NCBI GenBank assembly: GCA_036897445.1
Contig: JAYMTL010000009.1
Location: 180,315 to 244,314, forward strand
DNA from: Pelargonium tetragonum
Lineage: Eukaryota; Streptophyta; Magnoliopsida; Geraniales; Geraniaceae
Length of the DNA: 64,000 bases
Direction: 5' to 3'
Part shown: piece after piece, positions 25,311-39,172 of the stretch
Layout: every line of letters starts with the position of its first letter
How positions within the stretch are numbered: the stretch's first letter is position 1
The notes under the pieces: model-generated
Told to the model about the DNA's origin: nothing
Database searches by the model: none
Seen by the model: the letters and a program-made list of their open reading frames with translations, nothing else
Made by a program: the position numbers and the translations under genes

Positions 25311-25599
25311 AAGAAAGAAGTAAACCTATACTACCCATTATTATACCTAAGATAAGTAACTAAAATACAATACTAACTAAAAAGTATCTAAGCTCTGACA
25401 GGAGTACAAGAACAGCTAGCTACAGTAAGACACTAGCTACAAACAACCCTAAGAATGATAGGAATCTCTCTTCCCCTATAATATTCCTATTCCTATAAAA
25501 ACTCTAAAACAAACAAGTAATAGAAAGCAAGGGCAATTATTTTATAATCTAAGTCAAGTAAGTCAGAAAGCAAAATGACTGATTTACTTACATTTTACA

Positions 25600-25613
25600 G
25601 GTAATGTAATTAA
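25600..25613 (+). repeat. 14-base motif GGTAATGTAATTAA, copy 4
   Basis: This exact copy sits just after the end of array 2, preceded by ACATTTTACA. It is followed by TTAACTTCGTTACC, whose GTTACC partly mirrors the GGTAA start. Confidence 0.75.
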
Positions 25614-26070
25614 TTAACTTCGTTACCTTTGTTTCTTGTTTCTAATACGAAAGGAGAGCTGAAAGGGCTTTTCTTCTTTCATTTTTTTTATTTGAAATAT
25701 CATATTACAAGCAGCCTAATATCTAAGGAAACTTCTACTAGAAAGCCCCGCTTCTTTATTGAATCGCATTGCGAAGTATAAGCCAAACCCTTCCTGTTTG
25801 AAGTATAAAAATAGCTCTTAAAGCAATCCCGGGTTTTGAGTTTCGGTAAATTAGAATTACGGGCTTCCCTACTTCCCCGATTTAGGGGTTACCTACCCGT
25901 TGAGAGAAGGCGCTTTGGGCTGGATAACAGAATAGGATATCTATTAAACTGCCTCAAGCTCGCGAAAGTCAAATTTTTGGCAAGGGTAAATAAGTATTAG
26001 AGCAACTCCTAATATTTAGCTATTGTAACCCTTAATATTTATAGACAACTTATCCATTTCCCCACATGGA

Positions 26071-26085
26071 TAGGGGGACCCCCTA
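26071..26085. repeat. GC-rich palindrome TAGGGGG-A-CCCCCTA
   Basis: This perfect 7-bp dyad around a single A is the strongest of the short GC-rich palindromes I noticed. It could extrude as a cruciform or form a stable RNA hairpin. Confidence 0.75.
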
Positions 26086-29000
26086 CAAAGTGCTGCTTGG
26101 GTACTCAATTTATAACTCTCTTTTAATTAGACATACGTGGTAACGAGTTAGCTTGAAAGCTCTTTTTCTTTTTTTAAGTTTTCTTAATATAGCAAGAATT
26201 CTAAATACCAAGTTACTTACATCAAAGGGGGATTTACCCTGTTTTATAGGCACTAGTATCACCGCGTATCCTATTCAAAAGTCTTTCTTGAATTTAGAAA
26301 ATAGTGGATTCTTTAGTAGGCAGACCTCTCTCTTTATTAGTAGCAAAGTTTTTTCTTAGTTTTACTTTAATTTGCTCTCAGTCAGATAGAAATACGTTGA
26401 CAAAAGCACCCGACACCCAGTAACAAGGTAAGTGGTGGAGCTTCCTTCTTAAACTTTTTGCTCGCTTAATTATCTAGAGACCTCAAAGATGTTTCGGTAG
26501 AATTCTGGAGGAAATACCCGGGGTATAGCAAATGTGAAGAACAATCCCTATGGAGTACAGCTGTAAATTATGCCTACTTTTCTTAATAGGTATACAAAGC
26601 TCTCCTTTCCTTTTTTTGACAAGGAAGCAGCCTGCCTTACAACATGCATAGCTATTTCTTCGAAAACTTCCTGGTTAGGTTATACTTTTGAAAGGACTGC
26701 CGACTTACAACCTTCTTTGAACTCACAAGGAGCTCTTTTTTGGATACCTTTGAAAGAGAGTGCCTCCTAGCTCAAGAATTTCCCGAACTTGTTATTGAAT
26801 GCATAGATCTTGGGCAGGGCCAATAGAGAAAAGATAGGGTTTATTTCTCGATTTTGCACGGAATCTGAGACTTTTGGCAAGCTAAGAAGCTCCCTTTACA
26901 GGGAAGCTTTTATTAAAATTTTCCATAAAGATTTTTTTGCTTTTACTGACTTACAAGCATACAACAGTCCTGACTAAGTTGTATAAGGATTCCCTCTATT
27001 TTTTATAGGTCACCGATAACAACAAGTAGAGTAGGGTTCGATATATGGGTTACACTAAAGCCCCTATAGGCAACGAATGCATAATTTAGTAAAATCAAAC
27101 CTCTATACTAAAAAAAAACAAAATAAAAAGCTGCTCTAATTCGCATCGAGTTCCAGTTAGGAGTTAACACTTTATAATATAAAAGGTATCGGAGGCTTTC
27201 GGCCAAGAACACTTATATAATAAGCAAAGTTTTCCATATACGGGGTGTAGGAGTACTAACTAAGAAAGAAAAAAGCAACCTTTGTCGTCATAAGTTAAAG
27301 TCTAATTACATCCCCAAGTGCAAATCATGAACCAATAAAAAGCATTCTCTACGGATAAAGAAAATGACAGCCCAGCCTCGGAAATCCTGGTAAAATTCCC
27401 AACCTTGAGTCAGGAAACCCATATACATTAGAGGACTGGGCCCATACTCTAAATTTCGTTTAATGTTTTAGAAATTCCTTTGAGACACTCTTACAAGGGG
27501 CGCCGTAGGAGAATTATTCCCTTATCCCCTCTATCTAAACGGAGCTTTACTTATGTTTTTACCTATGACAACTCTTATTTCGATTCAGTAATTTGCTAAT
27601 CCATAAAAGTCAATTCTCTTTTTCTTGGATTCACAACACCACCACTTACCAGGGTAAACACTTCCGGATTCCTTGTATCTAACTACAAAAACTTCTTTTG
27701 TACCAACAGTTTCTTTTGGATATTGGTTTCTCTCGATTCCAGCTCTAATTTAATAGGCGCAGTACCTCCGAAAAAGTTTAGTAATTTTAGGTTTCTTTAT
27801 CTTGTTTAACTATATTTTAAGTCTGACGGTACAGAGAAACCGAAGAGTAGGGACTGCTTTTTTCTAGATTGTTAGGTTTCTACCTTGATATTTGCTACAT
27901 CTTAACTTAAAGTACACGTCAGGAGGCATAATACCTTTAATCGGGTTTTACAGAATTAGGATTGCCTTAAATGGGATTTTCTACTGCGTCAATAGGCAAA
28001 GTTTTGAATTAGGGAAAGATTTAAAATCTTTCTTTTGGATTGGAATGAAAAAGCTCTCCTGGGCAGTATGAAGAACCTCTCAGACACTTTCCCTTAGTAT
28101 GAATAATTTCTTGGTCTAGAACCCCTCAGAATAGATGCTTTTATTTTACTTTTAGTACTTATTTCATTCATAAAATTCCTTTTGAAGCAACTTTACCGAC
28201 TACAAGTATTCCGGATTTCCTGTTGTTGAGAGTTTGGTAACTAAAGACTAAGATTTTACATATTGAGATTTTTGTATGTAGCTGCCTCTTTTGGTAATAA
28301 TTCCTCCTTTTTTGTAAGGCTTATGTTTGTAAAAGGGTAAGCCAAGCATAAGATTTTGTGTAATTAACGAGCAGGGAGCCCGTTGGTAATAAAAAAGAGA
28401 TTTAGTATAAAAAGATCTCAGGCCTAACCGGTAAATGGGGTTTAACCCGTTGAAAAAGTAAACCCCTTAAATTACCTTTGTTTCCTACACCCCCGAATTG
28501 TTGGTTAGCCTGTAACTCTACATGAGAAGATAACTAGAGATCTAGTCCATCTAGCATAAAAGTCTTCCTGTGTACGGAATGCTTTGCAAGGAGTTTGTAA
28601 TTCTAGGAAGTAATTACGTGTTCTCTGTGAATTTCTGGTGTATTCTTCAGAGTAAGGCCCTTGCTAAAGCTTAGTTTGTTTAGGATAACTCTGAAGGAAT
28701 AAGACTTTTTATAGCTTAGTGTATTCAATGAAATTTCTAATAATCTTAACCCGAAAAGTACTCAAGCAGGAACTATAATACATATACATATGACGAAGCG
28801 CAGACTCAATGTTCTAAACCCCTCCCCACGCTAAGGTTAATAACCTAACAAGTAATATAAGTATCCTGCGACTGCTACAGAAGAGCTTTTTTCTAAACAA
28901 ACTGTAAACAAATAAATATAGGCTTCTCTCTGAACTTTTTTTTAGGACCCTTGACTGGTTAAAGGCTTTCTTCTATCCTTGTAAACAGGGAGTTTCTCAA

Positions 29001-31409
29001 TAGGATATAATTTTCCCGGAGTGGCAGTCCAAAACATTCAATCGTAAATTTTAGTTTAGGTAGCTTCGAAATCTGGATCACAGGGCATTGACTATTTCCT
29101 TATAATAGGTTACCTTTTAACACAAGTCCTTTCTTTTAAGAAAAGAAGACTCTGGCTTGCTTATTAGGAGGTAAAAAAACTTCTACGAAGCTTCCTTGAA
29201 AGGTAGAACTACAATAGACTTTGACTTTCGAAAAATTTTAGAGAGATATTAAAAAGTTAAGCATTAAGAAACTTCGCAGAATACGAGACCCTAATTAGAG
29301 AGGAATTTACTACAAATTTACTGCACAAGACTCTTATGCTATTTGTAAAAGAACAAGAATAAAAAGGAGGTTCGTACCTACTCCTTTTGGAGCTCCTTAA
29401 TTTGGAAAGAGATAGCCGGGGATATACTATAAGAATTGTTTCTCTTAAATACTCTTTCTTGCAAGTGGAGATGTTTCATACTTTACACTATTGTCTAGGC
29501 GAGACCCTCTATAGAGGACTTACTGTTTTTGTATCCTTCCTCCGACTATAATATACAAAGGGTAACAGAGCTTAGTATTACTAAAAGTAAGTACTGTAAA
29601 AAAAATGATAGGGGTTAACCCTGTTCTAAATGGAAGTTACCCTTGGGAGGATGCCGGGTGCGGTGTATCTAGCATCCCAGTCCTATTTCCTATTATGTCT
29701 AGAGTTTTAGATTAGCCTTTTTAGAATCAGGCTTGCATGAAAAGAAAAACCAATCAAGACTTTACGGCGCTCTATACTTTTGGTAAGTCGTACAGGGGTC
29801 CACGGATATTTAATGAATACGATTCTCCTTAAACAAGATTAGAATTTTACGCTATTTTATCCTATTGAAATTTATACCTTCCAGGTGTTTACACAAAACT
29901 GGCTTTTGATTGGAAGAATAAGCTTGTATAATACTGAAAGGATTTGAGCTCCATTTGGGTCATAGATTCAAGATTATTACTAAATTAGGAGTTTCTCGGC
30001 AGCATTACCTAATTAAAAGAACTCGCGGGAAGAAAAGACTTAAAAATTCTAATAAGCGTCCCTGGACTTTTACTAAAGAAACAATACTGTAGACAATAAT
30101 CTTATATAAGAAACCAAACCTTTAATAAATTTTATTCAAAGAATAGTCCAAACTTCCGTCTAGAAAACTACACTCTTAAAAACCTTAGAAAAATGCACGA
30201 TAAAAAAAGTATACATTACACACCGAAAAACTGCTATAGCACAGTAAAATAAAAGAGTAGAAAAGCGTAGTTGGGATGCGTTATCCTTTCTGTTCATTAA
30301 ACTATAATACTTTACTGGCATACAATACGCACGCACATATTGATAGGGATTCCTTGTTACCTACTTACTTCCAAAAAAGTAGGCTACGGATTCCCCTATC
30401 ATATCAATCCCCTCGATACAACAAAACAACTATCTCTCTTTTTTCCATATTATATAAGCGATTTGATTCTTCTAAAAAGAGTGAATTTTTGTTTAAAAGT
30501 ACAAAGTCGGGAAGCAGCTTAAAATAAAAAAAGGGGGCTTTCCCTAAGAAGACTCATTCTTAATTAGCGCTAAACTTAGAGTAGGGTGAATGTAACTTGT
30601 TCTCCTAATTATCCTATACAAGTATAATATTTGTACCTTAGTCAATAAAATTAAGACGTAAGTAAAGGCCCTATAGTTTCTATTTTCTCTCGTCATACGA
30701 GTTTTTTAATTTATTAAAAAATACAATAAGTAGTACTCGCCTTACTTTACAAGGGATAGTTGCTCTTAAGAGAGGCTGGGTTCTACACAAAGTCAGGTAT
30801 TTTCAAGAAGAAAATAGCAACTTTATTTTAACTAACTCTAGTGACTGTCTGTACAAGAAACCCTAAAAAAGACTTAAAAAAACAAACGGAAGGGACCCTA
30901 CCCACTGTAAGCCAAAGTAGTGCCTGAGGTTTATGCACTAAGTGCACACTTTATAAGGTAAGGCACCGTTTTTAAATAAAAAGTAAAGGCTCAAAGCGTT
31001 TGTGGTACCCATTATTAAGTTAAGAGGGGCTTATTTTTTAAGATTGAGTTTTCCTAATCACTTTAATAAACCCTGTAATTAAAGTCTTTCTTTTTTCTAT
31101 ATTTTAGTAAGAGCGCTTTGCTTGTGGACTCCCTAAGCGATGTTTCTAAAATGGAATAGCGGTTCTTTTGTCTTGTAAATTACTTAAGATTTTTTGCTTT
31201 CTGCTAAGAAACGGAGGAAATCCTCTAGAGATAGGTAATGGAGTTCGAACTGGATGAGAGTCGCATAGAAAAGTGAAGTTCACGTCGATAAGGTTTTTAC
31301 TCCGCGTTCAAAAGTGAATGCAACGCGTGCTTATTTTAATAAATCTACAAGTATCTCTTAAAACGTATCATATCATTAAGCGTTAAAGTAGAAGAATAAG
31401 AGCCTCTCC

Positions 31410-31760
31410 TTGCAGGCTATACCCTTGTATTTTTATAATTGTATCTTAAAATGTATAAACTTAAGACAGAAGGATGCTGGCTATTTTTATTGCTTTTACT
31501 TCTCTATGGTCAGGGGGCGCCCGCCCCGCTCAACTAAGTGCGTGAAGACCACAGTAATTTCCCGAATGGAGGGTTTCAAAGAGCCCACTAGTAAAGGAGC
31601 AGCGAGGCTCTTAAAATTCTTAGCATGCCTGGGAATACTTTTTAATTCGAGTTTTCTTGTACCCCCCACATTCATTCTCGCTAAAGTATTGACCCTAAGT
31701 TCAGCTACCCTTATCAAAGTCAGAGTAATACCTGTAGTTAAAATTTGGAAAGTATGAATA
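31410..31760. other. GC-richer block open on both strands; no recognised product
   Basis: About 350 bases stay open on the + strand (115 codons, 31410-31757). On the minus strand 73 codons are open (31496-31717, TTG start), and that frame extends upstream to about 31757 without a stop. The block contains GGGGGCGCCCGCCCC near 31512 and is visibly GC-richer than its surroundings, which alone makes long frames likelier. The minus-strand reading (for example a stretch with GGTRKLELKSIPRHAKN) looks protein-like in composition, but I cannot assign it to a family. It may be a remnant of a transferred gene or simply a GC-rich patch. Confidence 0.2.
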
Positions 31761-34700
31761 AAATCTAACCTACGAGGTATAAAAAAGGCAAGTTTTATTA
31801 TACTTAAATGTAGCCAGGGTTCACTTTGAACCCAGATACTTCTTAGTTTATTTTCAAGCTGTAGTAATATAAAGTGAAGTTTGTACTATGATCTAAAAAC
31901 TTTTATAGAGGTTTTTTCTTTAAAGCGAGCTTACAGCAAATTTTTTTTAGCTTAGCAGTGTAATGGGGCTCCGTTTTATTAGAATGTGGCTTATGTATGA
32001 TTAGATAAAATCTCAAACTAGAACTCTCCGCTACATAGCTTTAAGTGGGCGCGTACCTTATTCTATACCTTAAGATTTAGTATTTTCCAATAGCATAGTC
32101 ATGAAAGGTCCGAAGTAAGTTAAAACCGATGTCTAATTAGAGGTAATACGAGGGAATCTAAGTCTTTTTAATTAGGGCCTCCACTGTCTCATATAATCAT
32201 ATAAAAGCTTGCTTGTATCTCTGTCCTTAAAACCTAGGGATTCTTTAGGCTACATCTCTAATTAATTGGAGTCTCTGTCTGGCATTTGGTGCTTTTTTTA
32301 AGCTTACAAAAGAGGCACCTTAGCAGTCTATTTTTTGTCTTAAGTTTATGCCCAAAAACTCTGGATCCTTTCTTTTGTTTTAATAATCCAGTTATATAAT
32401 CGAAATTAGAAAGACCCACAGAGCCTCCAACTCAGAGCATACCCGGCACTTTTTTAAGAATAGGACTCCGTTTGAACCCTCTACGGCTTTTCAGACAAAA
32501 ACAGCATAAGCTTTTAGAAGGGTCCTCGTGTAATAAACATACTTTATACAGCTATTTACCAAGTTTTTCTAATCTTTATGTGAGAGCGGAACCTGCAGTG
32601 TCTAAGACTCTTTTAGAAGCTCTTGTTCTAAGCTATTAGTTTAGTTAAGAAACCTGATATTGGATCCATACCTAAGGGAACCCCACTTAACTTGATTTAA
32701 AACAAATTAAAGGCTTTTTTTAGGTGTTTACTTTTTAAGGGCCTCCTGTCTTTTAAAAGAGGCCTCAGTAATTCTAAGACAATTTTACATTAGCAAGGGG
32801 GAGTCTCTAAAAAAGGGTTTTTTGCGCACGAAAAGCCTTACCCTTACAAAAAAGGAATTGTCACTAAATGAAAACTTCCTATAACTTTATAACAAAGTCT
32901 TATTAAAATCTTTATATCTTGCAGGAGATATAACTCAAGAAAAAACTTGTAAGAATTAAAACCCGAGCAGCCCACGAGTATATTTTCTAAAGTTTTAGAG
33001 GTCTGCAATTAACCTTGCTTTTGCTATATAAAACTGAAAAAAAGCCCTACCTCACTCTTGAAAATGAAATAAAATATACTGTAAGGGACTCCTTTATTTA
33101 TACCCTATTGGATTGGAAACTCTAAAAGCAATACCTACACACAAAAGAAGAGTCCTTAGTTAATTCCTAACATAATAAATTATTATCTAATTTTTCTTCA
33201 GATACTACACCGGCCAAGATTCAACTTCTACTATCTTAAAGTTTTTTCATATAACTTTGTCTTTTATCTAAAGTAGGGGGCAAGCTTGCTCATCCTAAGG
33301 GAGCTCCATTAAACTGCGTTTCATGCTCTAGCCGTGCTTTTAACTCTTCTATGTGGGGGACTTAATATCCGGGTTAAACCTACTTAATTATAAAGGGAGT
33401 CCAGCTCACCGTTCTGAAAGTACTAACATTCACTCCTTTTTTTTGTAAACTTAAAAAACTTTAGCTTTTTGCTATAATCTTGGGTACCCTATATTATACA
33501 TCTAGTATATATATACCTATTTACCTATGATAACTTAATTACTTTCGAGATCCCTTATTGTACTAAGTTATCATAAATTATGCACTTTGAATTATTATTA
33601 GGTGATTAAGATTTAATATAGAAATAAGAATAAGCTGCGCGCTATTACAACTACGTAAAAATTCCAAATCTAGACAAGCTTTTATATAACGAGAAAAGTT
33701 TGACTTACTGGACTTAAAGAGCACAGAAAAGTATACCATATGTAATTTATATGAGTACAAGTCTAAGCTAACACCCCCGGAAACTCCCCTAAATTAAGAG
33801 TTATCCTAAAGGCTAAAGAGTTTGGACTATATCCCAACAAAGGGGAACCACAGCATCCGCATTTTTATTATCTGAAATTTCGTATAAAGCTCCCTTCTTT
33901 GTATCTTTCTTAACTCTTGAGTGAAACTAATTATCTTTATTACAAGAAAACCCGATATCACTTTAAAGTAACTTAAGTTGAAACCTGTTTCATAGGGTAG
34001 TACTTAAATTTAATAAGATTAATTCTTTTACGAATTTTTTGGGACGTCTTAAAAAAAATCTTGCATTTTAGTTAATTAGCTAATAAGAACTTCCTCAAAT
34101 TCTAAAAAAGTATAAAATTGTACGTGCAAACCCCTAAAAGCGAGTTAGAGTGCACTCTAACGGGATCTCCCGAGTTTACATTATCCAAAATATATGTACT
34201 GCGAATTAAGAAATAAGTAACTTCCCTTATTAAAATAGCTAGAATAGGGGCAAACCTCAACCAGGTTAAAAGGAAGTCTCCTCAAAATAAGCATTCGACG
34301 TTAAAAAATGACTAGAAATGTTTCTCCTAAAGCTAGTTAAACTTGGGGGTAAACGGGTTAAAGGGAATTTCCGCCCTACCAAAGGACTTTAGTTTCTATT
34401 TATAATTCAACCTCTTAAAAAAGGAACCTCTAAAGTTTTGGGTTTTATGCACCCTATGAAATTAGGACGAGCTTATCTATACAGATATATGGCACAAGGC
34501 GCGGGTCCCCTTTATAAATAAACTCGAGTACTCGTTTTTTGTAAATTTAAGTTTAAACTTTGCCCTTCTGAATTTCCTTTTTTAGGATCCTGGGGGCGCT
34601 TACCCTAGCAGTTCTTTTATCAGGACTCGTTTTGTACTTTAATGAGCTTTGGATAAGTAATATCCAGTGTAACCGGTAAGTAGTTTGAGAAATAGCACAG

Positions 34701-36005
34701 AAGTTAATGTCAAAAAGGGAGCCTCCTTTCCTCAAATACTAGGAAATGCTTCTGCCTATATTATTTATTTATTCGCTTCTATATTGTTAATTGACAGTAG
34801 GATTTTAGAGATATTGATATTAAAGCTTATGCTTGATTCGAATTCGAACTAAATAGACTTGTCCCAACGGGTACAGGTACTAAGACGTTTTAGTGATAAG
34901 ATCTGAAGTTAAGGAAATGAAAGGTAAAGAAAGAATTTATATTAACTTCAGCTACTTGGGGATCCCATCACTCCTTCCCTCTATAGGATAACACTTATAT
35001 AAATGGAAAAACCGAAACTTATAATAATTTAGGATTCTCTCTTTTTCGATAAATTCCTCGGTTGGTTAGAGGAGATTATCTTACAGAGTTCGGGAATCCC
35101 TTTAGATAAAGAAAATCTCATTATCTTTTCCTCATCGTGACTCTATGACAGCCTTAGTATAGTGGTGAGTTCTTGTTTTGTGTCTATCAGTCGGGCAGAT
35201 AAAAGCCCAAATCTGTTCAAATTCTTTCGGTTACCGAGTTTCTTTGTTCGGTTTAGTCACATTCCATAAGTAGCTACATCTCTAATCTCATACGTGCCCG
35301 GGGATCCCGATAGCTCATAACGACTTTTTACAAGAAGACGGGCGAGGCAAATACCTCAAACTTAGGAAACTTAGGTTAGAAGGTTAGAAGAAAGGGGCTC
35401 TTGGAATTATAAAGCTTTTTATTGTATATGCCCCCACAGTAATGGATTTCTCAAGTTTTTAGTCCTAAGATGGAAGTATAGAGTGCGTTATTACAGAAAG
35501 CAACTGCTAAAAGGAACCCCTTTCATTCAAAGAAATTCTAGGTTGTGCCTATTAGTAGTATTATTTAAATTTAGTTAGCGAGTCTATTCGGATTTTGTGA
35601 AGGCGGCGCGTTTACTTTTTAATTCAGTGTAAAAAGACAAAGTTGTTGTGTCCTACCAAGGTTAAGTAAGAATCGGGGCGGGCCCGTTATAGCTATTCTA
35701 TAAGTAATTAGTACAGGGTTCCTTTCGGTATGGGCGTTTAGGTATACGTCTCGTGTAGAAAAGGGCCCTTATTGGGGTCTTAAAAGTCAATACGGGTATA
35801 AAAAATCTTTAAGGGATAACTATAAGGGTCGGCTCTGCCTTTTCTATTCTTTCTATTTGCTTAATTGGCAAAGGAGCTCCAGTACCAGCTTACTTTTTTG
35901 ATATGAATTTGAAAAGTTTTTAGTTGTTTTCTAAGCCCCCCCGAGAAAAGGGGGTACCTCTTGTTTACTGCCTTCCTAAGTCTATAAAAGTACTTATTGC
36001 TAGGA

Positions 36006-36025
36006 TTCCCGGGAAGGGATCCCTT
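36006..36025. repeat. Two overlapping perfect GC-rich palindromes
   Basis: TTCCCGGGAA (36006-36015) and AAGGGATCCCTT (36014-36025) are both perfect and share their AA. Overlapping dyads like this can switch between two cruciforms. They belong to the dispersed GC-rich dyad family. Confidence 0.75.
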
Positions 36026-39000
36026 TATTAAGTAAAGTATACCTCACTTAAGACTCGATTCTTATACAAACAAAAAAATAGGAACTCTCCCCTTAAAACT
36101 TTTACGCATTTTTGACTCAAGTTGACAGAGGAAGACTCCCCTAACTAAAAACTAAAGATCTTAGAAACCTTTCTTCACAAACTCTTAGCCTCTTGACCTT
36201 TCTTATTCTTCTTTATTAGAACTATACTTTTCCTCAACTTTTAACCTAAGACTAAAATGAATTTTACATCAAATCTTATTTTTTGCATTGGCAATACCAG
36301 ACCCCAGCTCTTAGCTGGACAGTACTTTATTAGAGAGATAACTGCCATGGATCTGAAATTTTTCTTGAAAGTCTTACCTAAATTCTTATGAGCTTCCGAT
36401 TAGATAAAAACCAGTTATTAGTGATATAGAATCTCGTAGAAGAACTCCTGCTACAGTGAATTTGTGCTTTGATAAGTAAGAATTACGGTATTATACTCAT
36501 TTTTCAAAGTTTTGCCTATAACTTTTCTTGTAAAAAGTAGTACAATCCCTCAGGTTTTATCCCCTAAGAGCTTTACTTAAGGATTAAGTTTCTAGCTCTT
36601 CATAATCACAACACCTTAACTAGCCCACAGTATTCTTAGAGAATTGAGCTCTTGCAACTCTTCAAAATTCAAAAAAGGAGACTAGAGAAAGTCTTACGAT
36701 TTATAGGTAAATAGGTAAAAGAAGAAATCCAGTTTTATACTTGGCCAGTACCGAGATTTTTTTTGCCTTTTCTATTTGTGAAGACCTTTTTATTTTTATG
36801 TTGCTCTCGTAAAACTTACTCTTGAAATAATAAAGGAAAGAGCCTATTAATAGGCAACTCTTGAAGTTAGATTGGGAAATGAAACCCGTACTGTTCCCGC
36901 CCCGCAAAGTCCCTTTTTTAATGCCTTGCATTGTATATACTTTACTCTTATACCTATTGAAAGTTTAATATAAGAAGAACTTCTGTTAATCTTTATTATA
37001 TAAATAGTTAGCGCTTATAGAAGTTTTGGGCAAGAGCAAGGTAGAAACATAAATACAAATGATCCATATTTTTTTCTTGAAAGGTGGCTAAAAGCCCAGA
37101 GTTACCTCACTTTCTAACCGGCTGGCTAAGTGTATATTGCTTTTACGGGTAACACTTAATTTAGTAGAGATAGCAGACAGAACAAAATATTTTAGAACTC
37201 TAATTTAGAATAGTCATTTTTATTTCTCAGGTATATCTTGTAAACAAAAGGTTGCGGTTCGACAGATTGAACGAATCGGGGATCCTGCTTTTTAGTAGAG
37301 CATTATAGTTTGATGGGTAGGAAGGAAATAGTAGGAATGATTAGTATATAATTTGTAGTGGAATTTCCCGCGTAGAAGTGGAACATTTACAAAACCAAGA
37401 AAGTCTAAAAATAAGGATTCCGGTCGTTAACTGAAGAATCTCTAAGGTCAGGCCTTAAGCAGTCGATTTTATCCCCGATTAATTTAGAATACCTCTTAGA
37501 AAATTAAGATAAATTAAATAAATATTAGAGTAATTAAACAGAGCCTTTATATCCTTTTGGAGAATTCCGTTCTAAATTTTTGTATATTGGAATTTATGAA
37601 GGAGACCTAAACCCAGCTATTAAAGGCGGCAAATTGAAAGTAGATATAAGGTTACGGGGTGAGGTCAGTGTACTATACTTCTTTAGAATACCTTGAAATG
37701 TCATAACATAACTTGAGAGGTGTTCTTCTTCCTATTAATTAAGAAAAATTTGCATTGCTGTGTACTTGTATATTACTGTTCTATACTCTATTTTTGCTAT
37801 ATTGGGGCATACTAGCTAATCTTGATAGGAGTGGTTTTAGGTATATCTTTCACCAAGGAAACCGGAGGCATGGATATGAGTCCTATTTTATAACGGGTTT
37901 GACTGTTATATTGATAAGGAATTTCTAAGTATTTATGGTTCTTACTTTTACAAAGAAATTATTGCTCTAGATAAGTGAAATCTTAACATAAACAAAAGGG
38001 TGTTCCTGGAGTTATACGACCTTTTTTTTAGTGCAACTAAGCCCCAGGGGTCCCGCAGTGAGGGTAATTCTATGAAGAGCCCTGTGTCTCTAAAGGAGTT
38101 CTTGGATATTAGAATCCATAGGAATTGCAGAGAAAATATTATCATGATAAGTAGATGACTCTCGTGTAAGCTCTTAATTAGTTTTTTGTTTGTTCTTTTC
38201 CCCTATAGGATCCCTACAGATAGCCAAAAAGCCCTTGTTATTTACTAGCTTTTTAGTTTCAAAAGTGATACTAGTAGTTACACAAAACCTCTCGAATTTA
38301 CGTTGTACTACTTATGCTTTTTTATATACCTCCCTTTGAAAAGTCAACCGAAACAAGAAGATTGAGAACCTCAAATTCTTTTTAGATCTTTTTTTATCGG
38401 TTGCTTATAAACTAAGTAGCAAACTCTTATTTGATCACTGGAATCTTTTCTTTTATAATATCCACGAAGTGCTTAGCTATAATATTTTTCTGTGTCTGGA
38501 CTTGTTTGAATGCAATACAAGCGTCAGGGTTTTACTACTTTTTGCTAAAATAAAAAGAAAACACTTTAGAAACAACTCTTACTAATAAAGAAAGGAAAGC
38601 CCTGTAACTCGAAGTACTATACCCATAGGAATGAATAATGAACCCTTCACTTTCCACTTAATTATTAGTTTCTTGCAACACCCCCAAAAATCCTAATAAA
38701 AAAATCCGTAATCAAGTAAAAGTCATTTTGACCCGAAATTTCCTCTGCTTTTTTTTATAAGGGGCTCTTTTACTAACTAAATTTCACAGAAGTTGTGCCC
38801 ATTAGCGAGAAGCTTTAGCTGGACTGTAAATAAATAGAGGAGTAAAGTTAAGAAACAGGGGCTTTCTTTTGTATCTATCATCTGTAGAAGTTCGTCGGTT
38901 AATTTCTTATTCTATATTAAGTTCAACGCAAATAGAACATAGTCAATGTCAGGTTACGCTTGCTAAACTAACTAAAGGGGCCTTAGTAATAGTAATTGTA

Positions 39001-39146
39001 TGGATACTCTTTTCTTGAATTTGAGATTTTACGAGTCAAATCCGAGTCTTTTAAGGGGGCTCCGGTGTAACTGTATTGCAGCTGTTTGTTTTTATTTAGC
39101 TATTATTATAGTACGGGCACTCCGACAGGATAACTAACAGTATTAA

Positions 39147-39172
39147 ATCCAACTGGGTTTGAACCCAAGGAT
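39147..39172. repeat. Imperfect hairpin with tRNA T-arm-like minus strand
   Basis: TGGGTT-TG-AACCCA is a perfect 6-bp dyad flanked by ATCC and GGAT, which extend the stem across a 3/1 bulge. On the minus strand the core TTGGGTTCAAACCCAG resembles a tRNA T arm with a 6-base rather than 7-base loop. I could not build the rest of a tRNA around it, so I call it a hairpin only. Confidence 0.5.

Larger units (their letters stand above)
20930..25615. repeat. Array 2 of the degenerate ~0.5-kb repeat, with an inverted part
   Basis: A box-2 fragment (AAGCTCCATAGCACAGG, about 20972) opens the cluster. Two copies on the minus strand follow (boxes at 21618-21651 and 22129-22162). Then come + copies with heads near 22681, 23176, 23815, 24714 and 25051. 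GGTATAGCTC boxes occur near 23541 and 24113. Linkers are A/C-rich on the + strand in + copies and correspondingly T/G-rich in the inverted part (about 21740-22230). About 24190-24590 resembles background DNA, with CTTTGAAAG and GGAATTCCC words, and appears inserted between copies. The 115-codon open frame at 22354-22701 lies at the junction of inverted and direct copies and ends in the head of the 22681 copy. I do not consider it a gene. Confidence 0.7.
25616..39142. other. Gene-free AT-rich DNA with dispersed GC-rich dyads
   Basis: No gene can be supported across this 13.5-kb stretch. Frames of 60-115 codons (for example 26153-26359, 26570-26770, 30276-30527, 31410-31757) show no domain I recognise and lie within chance expectation. 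GC-rich dyads are abundant; the longest I noticed is TAGGGGG-A-CCCCCTA at 26071, and two overlap at 36006-36025. A locally GC-richer block lies at about 31500-31720. No copies of the ~0.5-kb repeat are visible. Confidence 0.55.

Noticed and set aside
25921-25950. GGATAACAG resembling the LSU rRNA peptidyl-transferase block
   Set aside because: The conserved bases that should follow it (continuation of the block and the later CGATG region) are absent, and the same word GGATAAC occurs at many other places here.
26153-26770. Two successive + frames (68 and 66 codons)
   Set aside because: Neither shows a domain, membrane pattern or plausible start context, and the first relies on a TTG start. 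They are chance-level frames.
30276-30527. Two overlapping frames (83 and 60 codons) on the + strand
   Set aside because: They are low in recognisable motifs, overlap in different frames, and sit in plain background sequence. There is no sign of coding bias.
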